40,495 nucleotides of DNA from a virus. Under the pieces are notes generated by a model. It made no database searches and had not been told where the DNA came from. It saw only the letters and a list, made by a program, of their open reading frames with translations. This document shows positions 6,947 to 15,111 of the stretch, piece after piece (the stretch's first letter is position 1; each line of letters opens with the position of its first letter). Both the position numbers and the translations under genes were made by a program. The DNA lies in the IMG/VR virus record IMGVR_UViG_3300033149_006354, positions 1-40,495 of that record; one strand, 5' to 3'.

Positions 6947-7838
6947 TCTCAGCTCCTCCTCTACCTCGATTTAAAGAAAACAATTCAACCCATTTCTCAA
7001 ATCTATCCTCTTTAAGAAAAGACCCAAACCCATACTTACTAAACACATCTATAAAATCCAATGTCCATAACATTTCCCATTTTAGCCGATCAATGCCAAT
7101 TGGCACTCTACCAGCAAAAGGCAAAGTTACGAGCCGCCTGTTGGTTCTAATTATGTCTTTAGACTGCTCAATCTTGTCATACTTCTTGCCTTTAGTTAGA
7201 TTATTGGTAACATACTTAATAGCAGTAACCTCTCCAACACCATCAACTCCTTCAACACCATCGGTAGCACAGCCAGCTATAGCTTTGACCTCTGCCCATC
7301 TATAAGGCTCTATACTCCATTTGGACATGAATTCAGAATAGTCCCATAACTTATTGCTGCGAGGGCTGTAAATTTTAACAAATGTCGAGCCTTTGCGCCC
7401 TTTATCAATCAATTGCCACAAATCATTATCAGAGCTCACCACAATATACTTATCAGGCAACCGCTGGACAATATAAGCAATAAGATCGTCGGCTTCGTAT
7501 CCTGTCCGTCTGAACACATTCTTAAAACCCATAGACGGCAGAATCACAGAATACAATTCGTCAAACTGTTGATAAACAATCTTCAGATTCCGTTGTTCTT
7601 CAAAGGTCAGATCTCTCCTACGATTCTCCTTATATGCAGGATAAATCATTTTGCGAAATGATCTGCGAGAGTCCCAACAGAAAATGAATTTGTTTGTCTT
7701 AAACTTCTCCGCCAGTTTGTATATCTGGCCTAAGAACCCAAAGACAACCCCTGTCGGGACAGCTTGATAGGACAAACCTCCTGTTGTATATGCCGCTGCA
7801 AACCCCAGGTTGTTACAGTCAACAACTAGCTTAATCAT
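6939..7838 (-). CDS. 5'-3' exonuclease / flap endonuclease
   Basis: 299 residues with the PIN/FEN fold acidic residues in order: VVDCNN (Asp 7), CWDSRRSFRKMIYPAYKENR (Asp about 56), GYEADDLIAYI (about 118-128), VSSDNDLWQLI (about 134-144) and ATDGVEGVDGVGEVTA, the helix-hairpin-helix metal region. This is the Pol I N-terminal / T4 RNase H / T5 D15 family. It removes RNA primers and flaps at the phage fork. It lies with RecA and SSB genes and overlaps its upstream neighbour by 4 nt. Confidence 0.88.
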   Translation of the reverse strand: MIKLVVDCNNLGFAAAYTTGGLSYQAVPTGVVFGFLGQIYKLAEKFKTNKFIFCWDSRRSFRKMIYPAYKENRRRDLTFEEQRNLKIVYQQFDELYSVILPSMGFKNVFRRTGYEADDLIAYIVQRLPDKYIVVSSDNDLWQLIDKGRKGSTFVKIYSPRSNKLWDYSEFMSKWSIEPYRWAEVKAIAGCATDGVEGVDGVGEVTAIKYVTNNLTKGKKYDKIEQSKDIIRTNRRLVTLPFAGRVPIGIDRLKWEMLWTLDFIDVFSKYGFGSFLKEDRFEKWVELFSLNRGRGGAENG

Positions 7839-8065
7839 CTGCTCCTCAACCTCGGAGATTTATTCTGCTCCTTCAAATCTTCAGCAATAGTTTCTACCTT
7901 ATCAATAACTTCCTCAAGAACCTTCAGCCAGGCATCTCCAAACGCAGAGTCAAGGTCTTCGCCTTCCTGCAAATCTGCTTCTAAACCAGCTTGGAACCTA
8001 ATACTCTCATAATTGCCAAGATTGACTGTTCTGCTAACTTCAACTGATATTCGTTTAACTATCAT
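7835..8065 (-). CDS. Conserved-looking hypothetical protein near recA
   Basis: 76 residues with a GGAGGAAG site. The sequence KRISVEVSRTVNLGNYESIR then FQAGLEADLQEGEDLDSAFG resembles small proteins I recall from other phages and elements (a pattern of the form xVNLGNYESxR). I can attach no function to it. It has a beta-rich N-terminus, an acidic helical middle and a basic tail. It is the only gene between the tRNA-like gene and the exonuclease. Confidence 0.55.
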   Translation of the reverse strand: MIVKRISVEVSRTVNLGNYESIRFQAGLEADLQEGEDLDSAFGDAWLKVLEEVIDKVETIAEDLKEQNKSPRLRSR

Positions 8066-8089
8066 TCTTCCTCCTTATAACTTTTTGTG

Positions 8090-8217
8090 TGGCTAGGGCC
8101 AGGATTCGAACCTGGATGCCGTTGGCCATGACATTTTAAGGCTGACAGATTTTTCACTGCCACGGGACATGCCCTTGCTCCCTTCGCCTTGCGTCTACCA
8201 ATTCCGCCACCCTAGCC
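8090..8217 (-). tRNA. tRNA-Leu-like gene with an expanded anticodon arm
   Basis: The ends pair perfectly (GGCTAGGG with CCCTAGCC, 8 bp). They are followed by a Leu-type D arm (TGGCGGAATTGGTAGACGC), a long variable arm closing on GCCAACGGC, and a perfect 5-bp T arm (CCAGG TTCGAAT CCTGG). The region between D and variable arms is about 40 nt too long. The best anticodon stem, AAGGC/GCCTT, encloses a loop of about 43 nt that itself contains GGGCATGTCCC and GGCAG/CTGTC hairpins. No 7-nt loop with U33 can be placed, so the anticodon is undetermined. A string CTTAAAA, like a Leu-UAA loop, lies just 3' of that stem. CCA is not encoded. Confidence 0.65.
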
Positions 8218-8220
8218 ATA

Positions 8221-9261
8221 TTACCACCTCTCTTTTGGTTTGCGTTCAATACGGAAAGCATCCTCAATCTCCTCCCACAAATCTATAACCTGCTCCCTTA
8301 ACTGCTTCTGGTATCCCTGCTCCTCAATATAATGAATAGCAGCATCCATAGAAACAAAACTCTTATCAATGCATTCATACTTTGTAGCTCCAGCCATATC
8401 CTTTAGCCACTGTAGATTCCCTCTTATGTCATCAATCCCTACTCCGAACACAATATAAATAGGAACCCTTCTGAAAGGATCATCTACCGTTGACTTGACT
8501 ATATAACACTCAGATTGAATACCGATTGCCTTCTCAACACGTTTCTTCTTTGGACCAACAGATTTCGCTTTAACGATCTTGCCCTTCTGGGCCACCCTTA
8601 TCCTCAGGGAGGAATAGAAAGGGATGCCTTTCCCTCCTGGAGTTACCTCTCCCTTATCCCCTTCCCGCACTTGATTAGTACAAACAATAAGCCAATTGTT
8701 ATTGGCTATAATTCGACAAGTTTTCCTCAGGCCCTCACTGAACTCCTTAGCCCGCCTCATGCCCATCTTGTCCCTGTCCTCCATCTCCATTTCAGTGGAC
8801 AAGGCTGCTAAGGAATCGGTAGCTATAACATTTATAGCTTCTGTAGGTTCGGGCTCCCATTTCCACATTTCATCGAACACTTGGGTCACTGTATCAGGAC
8901 GAGCATAATCTTCTTCCTGCAATGACAACCCATAAATCCTGCAGTACTCTTGGTCGAGACGGGCTTCAGGATCAAGGAATTTCACTTGTCCTCCTTTATA
9001 TTGGGCCGAAGCGCAAATCTCAGCCAACACAGCAGTCTTCCCTGATCCTGAAGGTCCGAATATCTCAACAATAATCCCTCCTGGGATTCCCCCGCCCCTA
9101 CGCCTCTTCCCTGAGATAGCAAGATCAAGAAGAGTAGATCCTGTGGACACTACCTTCTCCATGTCAGGAGGTTCAACAATCTTCTCAACAGGAGACTCAG
9201 TAATCTCTTTAACTTGCTTAGCCAACCTTTTCGGAGAATTTTTCCGTAACAGCTTTCCCAT
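8221..9261 (-). CDS. recA: RecA-family recombinase
   Basis: 346 residues. Walker A is GPSGSGKT (69-76), followed by FLDPEARLDQEYCRIYG (RecA-type FIDAEHALD equivalent), Walker B INVIATDSLAAL, the loop CTNQVREG and TPGGKGIPFYSSLRIRV, equivalent to RecA loop 2 and following strand. The C-terminal domain is short, as in phage RecA/UvsX proteins. It forms the strand-exchange filament, and neighbours encode gp32-like SSB, Rad50/Mre11-like proteins and nucleases. Its start overlaps the upstream small basic gene by 44 nt; a later start at residue 34 is possible but would remove conserved-looking sequence. Confidence 0.9.
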   Translation of the reverse strand: MGKLLRKNSPKRLAKQVKEITESPVEKIVEPPDMEKVVSTGSTLLDLAISGKRRRGGGIPGGIIVEIFGPSGSGKTAVLAEICASAQYKGGQVKFLDPEARLDQEYCRIYGLSLQEEDYARPDTVTQVFDEMWKWEPEPTEAINVIATDSLAALSTEMEMEDRDKMGMRRAKEFSEGLRKTCRIIANNNWLIVCTNQVREGDKGEVTPGGKGIPFYSSLRIRVAQKGKIVKAKSVGPKKKRVEKAIGIQSECYIVKSTVDDPFRRVPIYIVFGVGIDDIRGNLQWLKDMAGATKYECIDKSFVSMDAAIHYIEEQGYQKQLREQVIDLWEEIEDAFRIERKPKERW

Positions 9262-9412
9262 CTCTTCTACCCTTCTTAGTCTTCCGATATACTGCCCTCA
9301 GCCCTACATTCCTAATAGCTCCAGTATTCAAATCCCTCACATATCGCTTTGTTCTCAACGAATGGTCTCCGTACACCTGCTTCCTCAAGGTTTTAGCCAC
9401 CTTGCCTCTCAT
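9218..9412 (-). CDS. Small basic hypothetical protein between ssb and recA
   Basis: 64 residues, strongly basic (MRGKVAKTLRKQVYGDHSLR, then TKRYVRDLNTGAIRNVGLRA and YRKTKKGRRDGK). The start overlaps the SSB gene stop by 4 nt and the 3' end runs 44 nt into recA in another frame. Charge and location suggest a nucleic-acid-binding accessory of replication or recombination, but no family is recognised. Confidence 0.55.
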   Translation of the reverse strand: MRGKVAKTLRKQVYGDHSLRTKRYVRDLNTGAIRNVGLRAVYRKTKKGRRDGKAVTEKFSEKVG

Positions 9413-10509
9413 TTCCTACGCCTCCTAGAAGCACGTGCTTTCTGTTTTTCCTTTTCCCTACGATCATACTCCTCAACACACTGCTCCCAAACCTCACACT
9501 CTTCACAGTGCTCTAGCTCATCAGTATCAACGCCAAAAACTCCACCGCCAGGACATTCTTCCTCATCACTGTTTTCAGGCTCTTGATCCTGCTCTTCTTC
9601 CACTTCAGGCTCGGGCTTAGAAATCTTCCTGCCCCTAACTCGTCTGGGTTTCTCCTCCGCAGGTTCTTCCTCTTCTGGTTCTTCTTCACCAATAAGTTCC
9701 TGCTCTTCTTCCAACTCACCAGGTTCTTCCTCCGGAGCACTTCCTTCACCCCAGTAAGCATCATAAACCTCTTCATAAGTAGGAATATAAATTAGCTCAT
9801 CCAGAACCCAAGCCGCTTCGAGCAACTCATCAGGTATCTCATAGTCCCTTTCCACAAACCTGTGACCGAGATACTGGGTGTTCCGAGCACCAGAACCTTG
9901 TCTAGTAAAAGCTATGGACTTCCCTTCGTCTGGATCTGCAAAAGGCACAAAGCCTACCTCTTTCCCTCCACGACGATGAGAACCTACACTAGGTCCTTTA
10001 GCCAGCTCGACAAACAACCTTTCAGCAAACCACCAAGCCACCTCCCAGACCTGAATGCCCTTGTCTTCTTCCTCAGCAGAATCATAACATATAACATTAT
10101 AAACAGCCCTTCGTTTGGGATAGAGTGCCTTCCAGACTTCATCATCTGCGCCTTCAGCCCTTAACTGCCTCCTATGCTCACAGATCGGACAAGGCTTACC
10201 ATAGTTCTCAGCCAAACAAACAAAATCCTGACCTTCGGCCGGGCCTACTCCTTGATGCACTCTTAACTCAAGTACATAAGTGGGGTCGCCTTCTTTTGTC
10301 AGAGGATCATTAGGTCCAGCAATGTATGGCACCACATCAATCAAATGCTCCCCTTCACCACATTTCCAGAAAAGGACTCCTTCTGGGAGATCCTCCCTAA
10401 AAATTCCCCGACGGAAACTGCCCCTGTTTTTATAACTTTCCTCGACTCGCCTGCGCAGGCCTTCCTTCATGTCCCTAATACTTTTCCTCTTTTGCCTACC
10501 TTTTCTCAT
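9409..10509 (-). CDS. gp32-like single-stranded DNA-binding protein
   Basis: 366 residues from MRKGRQKRKSIRDMKEGLRR, the ATG preceded by AAAGGAGG. The basic N-terminus is followed by an OB-like core containing LAENYGKPCPICEHRRQL, a zinc-binding Cys/His knuckle like that of T4 gp32. A long, very acidic and proline-rich tail with many EEE and EEP runs follows (about residues 240-340). The tail is typical of SSBs that recruit partners. The last 40 residues have CEECEVWEQC and a basic end (KARASRRRRK), which is unusual after an acidic tail. It should coat ssDNA for RecA and the replisome. Confidence 0.8.
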   Translation of the reverse strand: MRKGRQKRKSIRDMKEGLRRRVEESYKNRGSFRRGIFREDLPEGVLFWKCGEGEHLIDVVPYIAGPNDPLTKEGDPTYVLELRVHQGVGPAEGQDFVCLAENYGKPCPICEHRRQLRAEGADDEVWKALYPKRRAVYNVICYDSAEEEDKGIQVWEVAWWFAERLFVELAKGPSVGSHRRGGKEVGFVPFADPDEGKSIAFTRQGSGARNTQYLGHRFVERDYEIPDELLEAAWVLDELIYIPTYEEVYDAYWGEGSAPEEEPGELEEEQELIGEEEPEEEEPAEEKPRRVRGRKISKPEPEVEEEQDQEPENSDEEECPGGGVFGVDTDELEHCEECEVWEQCVEEYDRREKEKQKARASRRRRK

Positions 10510-10642
10510 TACCTTCCTCCTTTCCAAACTCTTTCTTAATTTCATAATACGACCTAAACAATGCTGCTCCAATAATCCTGAACAACAGATAAACACCAAA
10601 CAACCCCAAGAAAGAACCTATAACCCAAAATAACCCTTTCAT
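10496..10642 (-). CDS. 48-residue membrane protein
   Basis: The ATG overlaps the TGA of the upstream gene (ATGA), and the frame ends in TAG 14 nt inside the SSB gene. The product, MKGLFWVIGSFLGLFGVYLL then FRIIGAALFRSYYEIKKEFG and KEEGNEKR, has one long transmembrane helix (about 3-29) and a charged cytoplasmic tail. The SSB ribosome binding site lies within its coding sequence, so the two are coupled. Function unknown. Confidence 0.6.
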   Translation of the reverse strand: MKGLFWVIGSFLGLFGVYLLFRIIGAALFRSYYEIKKEFGKEEGNEKR

Positions 10643-11127
10643 CGGTTCAACCTCTTGCTCCTTTTAAGTCCTTGTTTCAAAGAAGCTTTCGTCCTTTCCA
10701 TTGATTTTTCCTTCGCTTCCTTTGGTATGTTTGGCTCAGCATAATAACCTGACACCATAAGCTGCGTTATACCTTCCAAAGCCTTTTTCTTATGAGCCAT
10801 AGCCTCCTTTGCTCCAGCCAATATGTTCATGTTTTTAGTTGTTTCAACAAAGTTCTTATATACCTCCCTGTATCTGTCCTGTTGAAGGATTGTATTAGCA
10901 ATAGCAGTTTCCGTGGGCTTTTTATCAAACCCGAACTTTTCCGGACTCTCTCTTATCTGAGAATCCAGTTCAGCCCTCGCCAGATCAAGAAGCTCCTTGG
11001 CCCTATCCCGCTCCAGCACTGCCTGAGCATGAGCCTCGGCCCACTTCATATAGAGCTGGGCTTGTCGTTCCCACTCATAATCAAGGTTATATTTATCAAT
11101 CCTAAGATCATCTTCGTAATTCGACAT
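10639..11127 (-). CDS. Helical hypothetical protein upstream of SSB
   Basis: 162 residues from MSNYEDDLRIDKYNLDYEWE, the ATG that follows AAGGAGG; an in-frame ATG 12 codons earlier is less likely. It is nearly all helical: ERQAQLYMKWAEAHAQAVLE, then DRAKELLDLARAELDSQIRE and SPEKFGFDKKPTETAI, ending in a basic tail. Proteins with this pattern sit beside gp32-like SSB genes in other phages. A recombination-mediator (UvsY-like) role is conceivable from position only; there is no diagnostic motif. Confidence 0.55.
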   Translation of the reverse strand: MSNYEDDLRIDKYNLDYEWERQAQLYMKWAEAHAQAVLERDRAKELLDLARAELDSQIRESPEKFGFDKKPTETAIANTILQQDRYREVYKNFVETTKNMNILAGAKEAMAHKKKALEGITQLMVSGYYAEPNIPKEAKEKSMERTKASLKQGLKRSKRLNR

Positions 11128-11449
11128 CTGGTCCTCCTTCATCTGGCAGTGAGATTTTTTCACCTTTCAATGTCTCCAATACCTCATAAGGGTTCGGTCC
11201 TTGGCTTAGAGTTTCCTCCTTTAGTGAATCTTGTTTCAAAAAATTACAAGGGCGTAATTCATCATCCGCTGCTTCCTCTCCCTTATAAGTAAAAGTTATG
11301 TTGTTAAGAGCCAACGCCTCGACTAACTCAGATGCCTGCATCACCTTCAAGGAATCCCACCGGAATGTTGCAATATTTCCTCCTGCAGCCTGAATACAAA
11401 CTAGCAACTCTGATAGCGTCCCTAAAAACTTCTCCAATTTTGCATCCAT
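11108..11449 (-). CDS. Hypothetical protein, first gene of the ssb-recA group
   Basis: 113 residues starting MDAKLEKFLGTLSELLVCIQ after GAGGAGGGGG. It overlaps the next gene by 20 nt. The N-terminal half looks amphipathic, and the C-terminal half is polar and disordered-looking (LKEETLSQGPNPYEVLETLK). A TATAAT promoter candidate lies just upstream, so this gene probably opens the recombination transcript. No function recognised. Confidence 0.5.
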   Translation of the reverse strand: MDAKLEKFLGTLSELLVCIQAAGGNIATFRWDSLKVMQASELVEALALNNITFTYKGEEAADDELRPCNFLKQDSLKEETLSQGPNPYEVLETLKGEKISLPDEGGPDVELRR

Positions 11450-11473
11450 AACATACCCCCTCCTCTCACTTAT

Positions 11474-11501
11474 ATTATAACCTATTTTTAAATAAACACA
11501 A
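11474..11501 (-). promoter_or_regulatory. Promoter candidate for the ssb-recA group
   Basis: On the minus strand TTGTGT (11501-11496) and TATAAT (11479-11474) are separated by 16 nt. They lie in the 92-bp gap after the polymerase gene and about 25 nt before the next start codon. The -10 is embedded in AAAAATAGGTTATAAT (11489-11474), which recurs exactly at 28601-28586. The -35 is weak. Confidence 0.45.
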
Positions 11502-11541
11502 AGACGACATTCGTATTAATTGCTTTAATAAAAATAAATCC

Positions 11542-14244
11542 TCATTGTTTCATAAACCTCCTAAGCAACTTTCTCTCTACAACTAAAGAAATATCAAAAG
11601 ACAAATATGGAGCTATCCTACTCGGTAATGTATCATCAAAAAAATGTATATCGTGCAAAATTGATAATATTTTTTTGTTTACTTTATTTTTCCCCCCACT
11701 AAAAAATACGCTTCTATTCGATAATTTATCGCAAATAATGTTAGCTGTTTTTTCGCCAATTCCTTTAATACAAACCAAAGGCATAAATATTTTATCGTCA
11801 ACAATGCTCCAAAAAAGAGAATTACATGCTCCAATCTTTGGCAAAGAAATATCAAATCCAAGCCTAAAAACTTCCTCAAACAATTCGTTTTTATTTGCAT
11901 TAGTGGCAAAAGTTAACAAAGCGCACATAAACTCTAGTGGATAATAAACCTTCAACCACATTCCATAATAACTCAAAAAAGTATACGCAAATGCATGAGA
12001 TTTATTAAAAGCATATCCACCCCATTTCTTTATTTTCTCCCATAAATCATAAGTCTTTTCTTTAGAAATTCCATTATCAATACAACCTCTAATAAATAAC
12101 TCTTTAAAATCATTTTCTAATTTAGAAAAATCTTGTTTATCAAGCATTTTTCTAATTTTATCGCAATCTGATAAAGGCAAGTTAGATAAAGCATGAATAG
12201 ATTGCATAATTTGCTCTTGAAAAATAATAATACCAAAAGTACTCTTTAAAATTTTTTCCAAATATGGATGATCATACTTAATTTCTTTCCTACCTTTCTT
12301 CCTTTTAATAAACTCATCAACTAATCCAGATTGTAAAGGGGCAGGTCTATATAATGCAGTTAAAGTTGCCAATAAATCAAAATTATCAACCTTAATTCTT
12401 TTTACCAATTCACTAAGACCTTTGGTTCCAAACTGAAAAATACCAACACAATTACCTTTGCTAAATTCACGATAAATTTTTGGATCGTCTAAAGGAATAT
12501 CTTCAAACCTAATCTCAATATTATGTCTTTCTTTTATTAAATCAAAAGCATAGTGAAAAACAGATAAAGTGCTAAGGCCCAATACATCTAGCTTCAACAT
12601 CCCCATAAACTCAGCGTCTTTCTTATCCCAATTACATACAAAATGATTTCCTCTCTTTACTAAATAAGTTTTACTACCACCAGAAAACGGTTCGTCGCTA
12701 ATAATTAAACCAGCAGCGTGCTGTCCAGCTCCTCTTATTTGCCCCTCAAGTGCAATAGCAATATCAGAAACATCCTTATGCTTTTCATAAAAGTTTCTAC
12801 CAAAATCAGAATTATCAAAAACATCCTTTAAAGAAGCAAAAGTATCAATTGACTTCGTAACATTGTTTAATTCATTAAAATCTATATCAAAAACTCTGCC
12901 AACATCCTTCAAAACCATCCTACTTTTCATCCGCATAAAAGTAGAAATATTTGCTACGTTCTCGTTACCATACTTTTCCTCTAAATGTCTTCTTGCTTTT
13001 TCGCGATATCTATCTTCAATATCAATATCTATATCTGGCAAATCAACTCTATCCTCACTTATAAATCTTTCAAACAACAAATCAAATTTTATAGGATCAA
13101 CTAATGTAATGCCTATCAAATAAGCAACTAAGCATCCATTAACACTACCTCTACCTGGCCCAACAAAAATGTTATTCTTTTTACACCAATTAACCAACTC
13201 CCAAACAATAAGAAAATACTTAACAAAACCAAGCTTCTTTATGAGAGAAAACTCTCTCTTTGCTCTATTTATATACATCTCAATATCACAAACAAAATTT
13301 TTTCTTTTCTTCATTATTCCATCTTTTATAAGTTTCCATAAAAAAACATCAGGTGGTATATCTTCGCGTAATATATCTGGTAAAGAAACCTCCATTTTAG
13401 AAAGAGAACAATTGCATTTATCAGCAACAATTAAAGTATTTCTAATTGCACTAGAAAAAAATGAATAGTCAATGTCAATCTGACCAGATATTTCTTTTTT
13501 AAAGAAGGAAATAAGTTCATTAACTGGCCTCAAATACAAGTCCTTTACAGTAAATTTAAATCTATCTTTATCGTTCCATTTAGCTTTACGTTGTATAGCT
13601 AATAAAACTTCTTGCGCAAGAGAATCCTCTTTATTCACATAATGGCAATCACAAGAAACAATACTCTTTACATTAAATTGTTTTGCCAATTTAAAATTAC
13701 GACAAATTTGTTCAACGCCACCATCCACTTCAAAAAAAGAAGGCATAATTTCAAAATAAAAATCATCCTTATTGTGTTCAATTATTCTCTTAAAAAAATC
13801 AATACCTCCTTCCAAATTTAAAAAACTCAAAGGACAAGCAGACAATATAATTACATCAGTAAGTTGTGACAAAAGAGTTTTATAATCTATTCGTGGTCGA
13901 TAAAAATAACCATCAATATTTGCAATATTTAATAATTTCATTATATTAGAAAATCCTCTTCTATTTTTAGCCAATAAAACAATATGCCCTCTTTTTTCTC
14001 CTTTTTCTTTTATGTTAAGATCCGGAACTATATAAAACTCACAACCAAAAATTGGTTTAATGTCAAAATTATCACATGCTTGTTGCCATTTAACTGCACC
14101 ATCAACATTCCCATGATCTGTAATAGCAATAGCCTTAAACCCTAACTCTTTTGCTCTACTAACATATTGTTGAGCAGAACCAATTCCATCTAAAAGAGAA
14201 AACTCAGTATGCACATGTAAATGCACAAAAGCTTCATTTTTCAT
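11542..14244 (-). CDS. dnaE: DNA polymerase III alpha subunit (DnaE type), short form
   Basis: 900 residues against about 1160 for cellular DnaE. The N-terminal PHP domain keeps its metal motifs: HLHVHTEFSLLDG, AITDHGNVDG, FGCEFYI and SCDCHYV. A PHP exonuclease could therefore supply proofreading, as known for some bacterial DnaE. The palm has GPGRGSVNGCLVAYLIGIT and the catalytic PDIDIDIED. The fingers region and FQEQIMQSIHALSNLPLSDC follow, then IKGIGEKTANIICD (helix-hairpin-helix). The C-terminal OB/tau-binding part is cut short. Base composition is AT-rich, like its upstream neighbours. It is the last gene of the AT-rich operon and probably the phage replicase able to use modified dNTPs. 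Confidence 0.92.
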   Translation of the reverse strand: MKNEAFVHLHVHTEFSLLDGIGSAQQYVSRAKELGFKAIAITDHGNVDGAVKWQQACDNFDIKPIFGCEFYIVPDLNIKEKGEKRGHIVLLAKNRRGFSNIMKLLNIANIDGYFYRPRIDYKTLLSQLTDVIILSACPLSFLNLEGGIDFFKRIIEHNKDDFYFEIMPSFFEVDGGVEQICRNFKLAKQFNVKSIVSCDCHYVNKEDSLAQEVLLAIQRKAKWNDKDRFKFTVKDLYLRPVNELISFFKKEISGQIDIDYSFFSSAIRNTLIVADKCNCSLSKMEVSLPDILREDIPPDVFLWKLIKDGIMKKRKNFVCDIEMYINRAKREFSLIKKLGFVKYFLIVWELVNWCKKNNIFVGPGRGSVNGCLVAYLIGITLVDPIKFDLLFERFISEDRVDLPDIDIDIEDRYREKARRHLEEKYGNENVANISTFMRMKSRMVLKDVGRVFDIDFNELNNVTKSIDTFASLKDVFDNSDFGRNFYEKHKDVSDIAIALEGQIRGAGQHAAGLIISDEPFSGGSKTYLVKRGNHFVCNWDKKDAEFMGMLKLDVLGLSTLSVFHYAFDLIKERHNIEIRFEDIPLDDPKIYREFSKGNCVGIFQFGTKGLSELVKRIKVDNFDLLATLTALYRPAPLQSGLVDEFIKRKKGRKEIKYDHPYLEKILKSTFGIIIFQEQIMQSIHALSNLPLSDCDKIRKMLDKQDFSKLENDFKELFIRGCIDNGISKEKTYDLWEKIKKWGGYAFNKSHAFAYTFLSYYGMWLKVYYPLEFMCALLTFATNANKNELFEEVFRLGFDISLPKIGACNSLFWSIVDDKIFMPLVCIKGIGEKTANIICDKLSNRSVFFSGGKNKVNKKILSILHDIHFFDDTLPSRIAPYLSFDISLVVERKLLRRFMKQ

Positions 14245-15094
14245 ATAAATAAACCCCTTTATTTACTATTTTATATTCAATATTTTTCAAATCAAATAAC
14301 TCTTTTGAAAATTCACTAGTATGATAATCATACAAACTAACAATTTTAGAAATTCCAGAAGAAATAATCAATTTTGCGCAATCATAGCAAGGAAATAATT
14401 TTACGTATAGAATACAACCTTTAGTTGAAACGCCTCTCTTTGCTGCCTGAGCAATTGCATTCACTTCAGCATGAACAGTTCGTTTACAATGAGTCGTTTT
14501 CTTACCATCAATATCTATTGATGAAAACAAAAAATGTCCTATTTCATTGCATTCAGGCAATCCAGGAGGAGCACCAACATATCCTGTTGAAACTACTTGA
14601 TTATCATTATCTACAATCAATGCAGCATTATACCCTCTATCACAACTAGCTCGTGACCCAATAACTTGCAAAAAACTCAAAAAATATTCTTCCCAGCTAG
14701 GCTTTTTAACAACATCCAAAATAAGAGAAGATAAATCTGGTTTTTTCCATCCTTTGGGCTTGACTATGTCGTAAGCACTGTTCCTTTTCGACTCTGTTTT
14801 TGATTTAGCTTTAACTTTCATCATATTTGTTGCGTGAATAACATCCCAAGCTCTATCAAAATCAAATCCATGAAAAATAGCAGTTCCTATAGCAACGTAA
14901 ACTAAATCTACAAGAGCGTCGAGAGCTCCTTCAAGATCTCCTTTGTCGCACGATTCAATATACTCATTAAGTTCTTCAAACAAAAAAGTTTTTCTAAATT
15001 CATAAAGGTCTTTTGGCAATAACCTTGGCTTATCATTATACATTATGTCAAATTTCTTAAAAAAATCAACAACATCACTAACTAATTTCGACAT
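14234..15094 (-). CDS. MazG-like pyrophosphatase fused to dCMP deaminase
   Basis: 286 residues from MSKLVSDVVDFFKKFD, chosen for GGAGGTGG just before the ATG. Residues about 1-110 are an all-alpha NTP pyrophosphatase: FLFEELNEYIES, DALVDLVYVAIG, then a HATNMMK helix. Residues about 135-286 are a dCMP deaminase: HAEVNAIAQAAKRG zinc/catalytic motif and FPCYDCAKLIIS. One domain could turn dNTPs (dCTP or dUTP) into monophosphates, and the other turns dCMP into dUMP. Beside a dCMP hydroxymethylase-like gene, dCTP destruction would keep unmodified cytosine out of phage DNA, as T4 gp56 does. Overlaps the polymerase gene by 11 nt. Confidence 0.85.
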   Translation of the reverse strand: MSKLVSDVVDFFKKFDIMYNDKPRLLPKDLYEFRKTFLFEELNEYIESCDKGDLEGALDALVDLVYVAIGTAIFHGFDFDRAWDVIHATNMMKVKAKSKTESKRNSAYDIVKPKGWKKPDLSSLILDVVKKPSWEEYFLSFLQVIGSRASCDRGYNAALIVDNDNQVVSTGYVGAPPGLPECNEIGHFLFSSIDIDGKKTTHCKRTVHAEVNAIAQAAKRGVSTKGCILYVKLFPCYDCAKLIISSGISKIVSLYDYHTSEFSKELFDLKNIEYKIVNKGVYLYEK

Positions 15095-15111
15095 ATACCA
15101 CCTCCACAAAG

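Noticed and set aside
8090-8217. Ordinary functional tRNA-Leu(UAA)
   Set aside because: The CTTAAAA string cannot be placed in a 7-nt loop with complementary 5-bp stem strands, so a standard Leu tRNA call would be unsupported.
8090-8217. tRNA-Sec because of the 8-bp acceptor stem
   Set aside because: The D arm is of Leu type with a short stem and no UCA anticodon loop is visible; the eighth pair may be a G-1:C73 type extension.
9490-9530. CTGATGAG strings in the SSB and helicase genes as hammerhead cores
   Set aside because: They lie in well-supported coding sequence and lack GAAA, stem III and a cleavage triplet.
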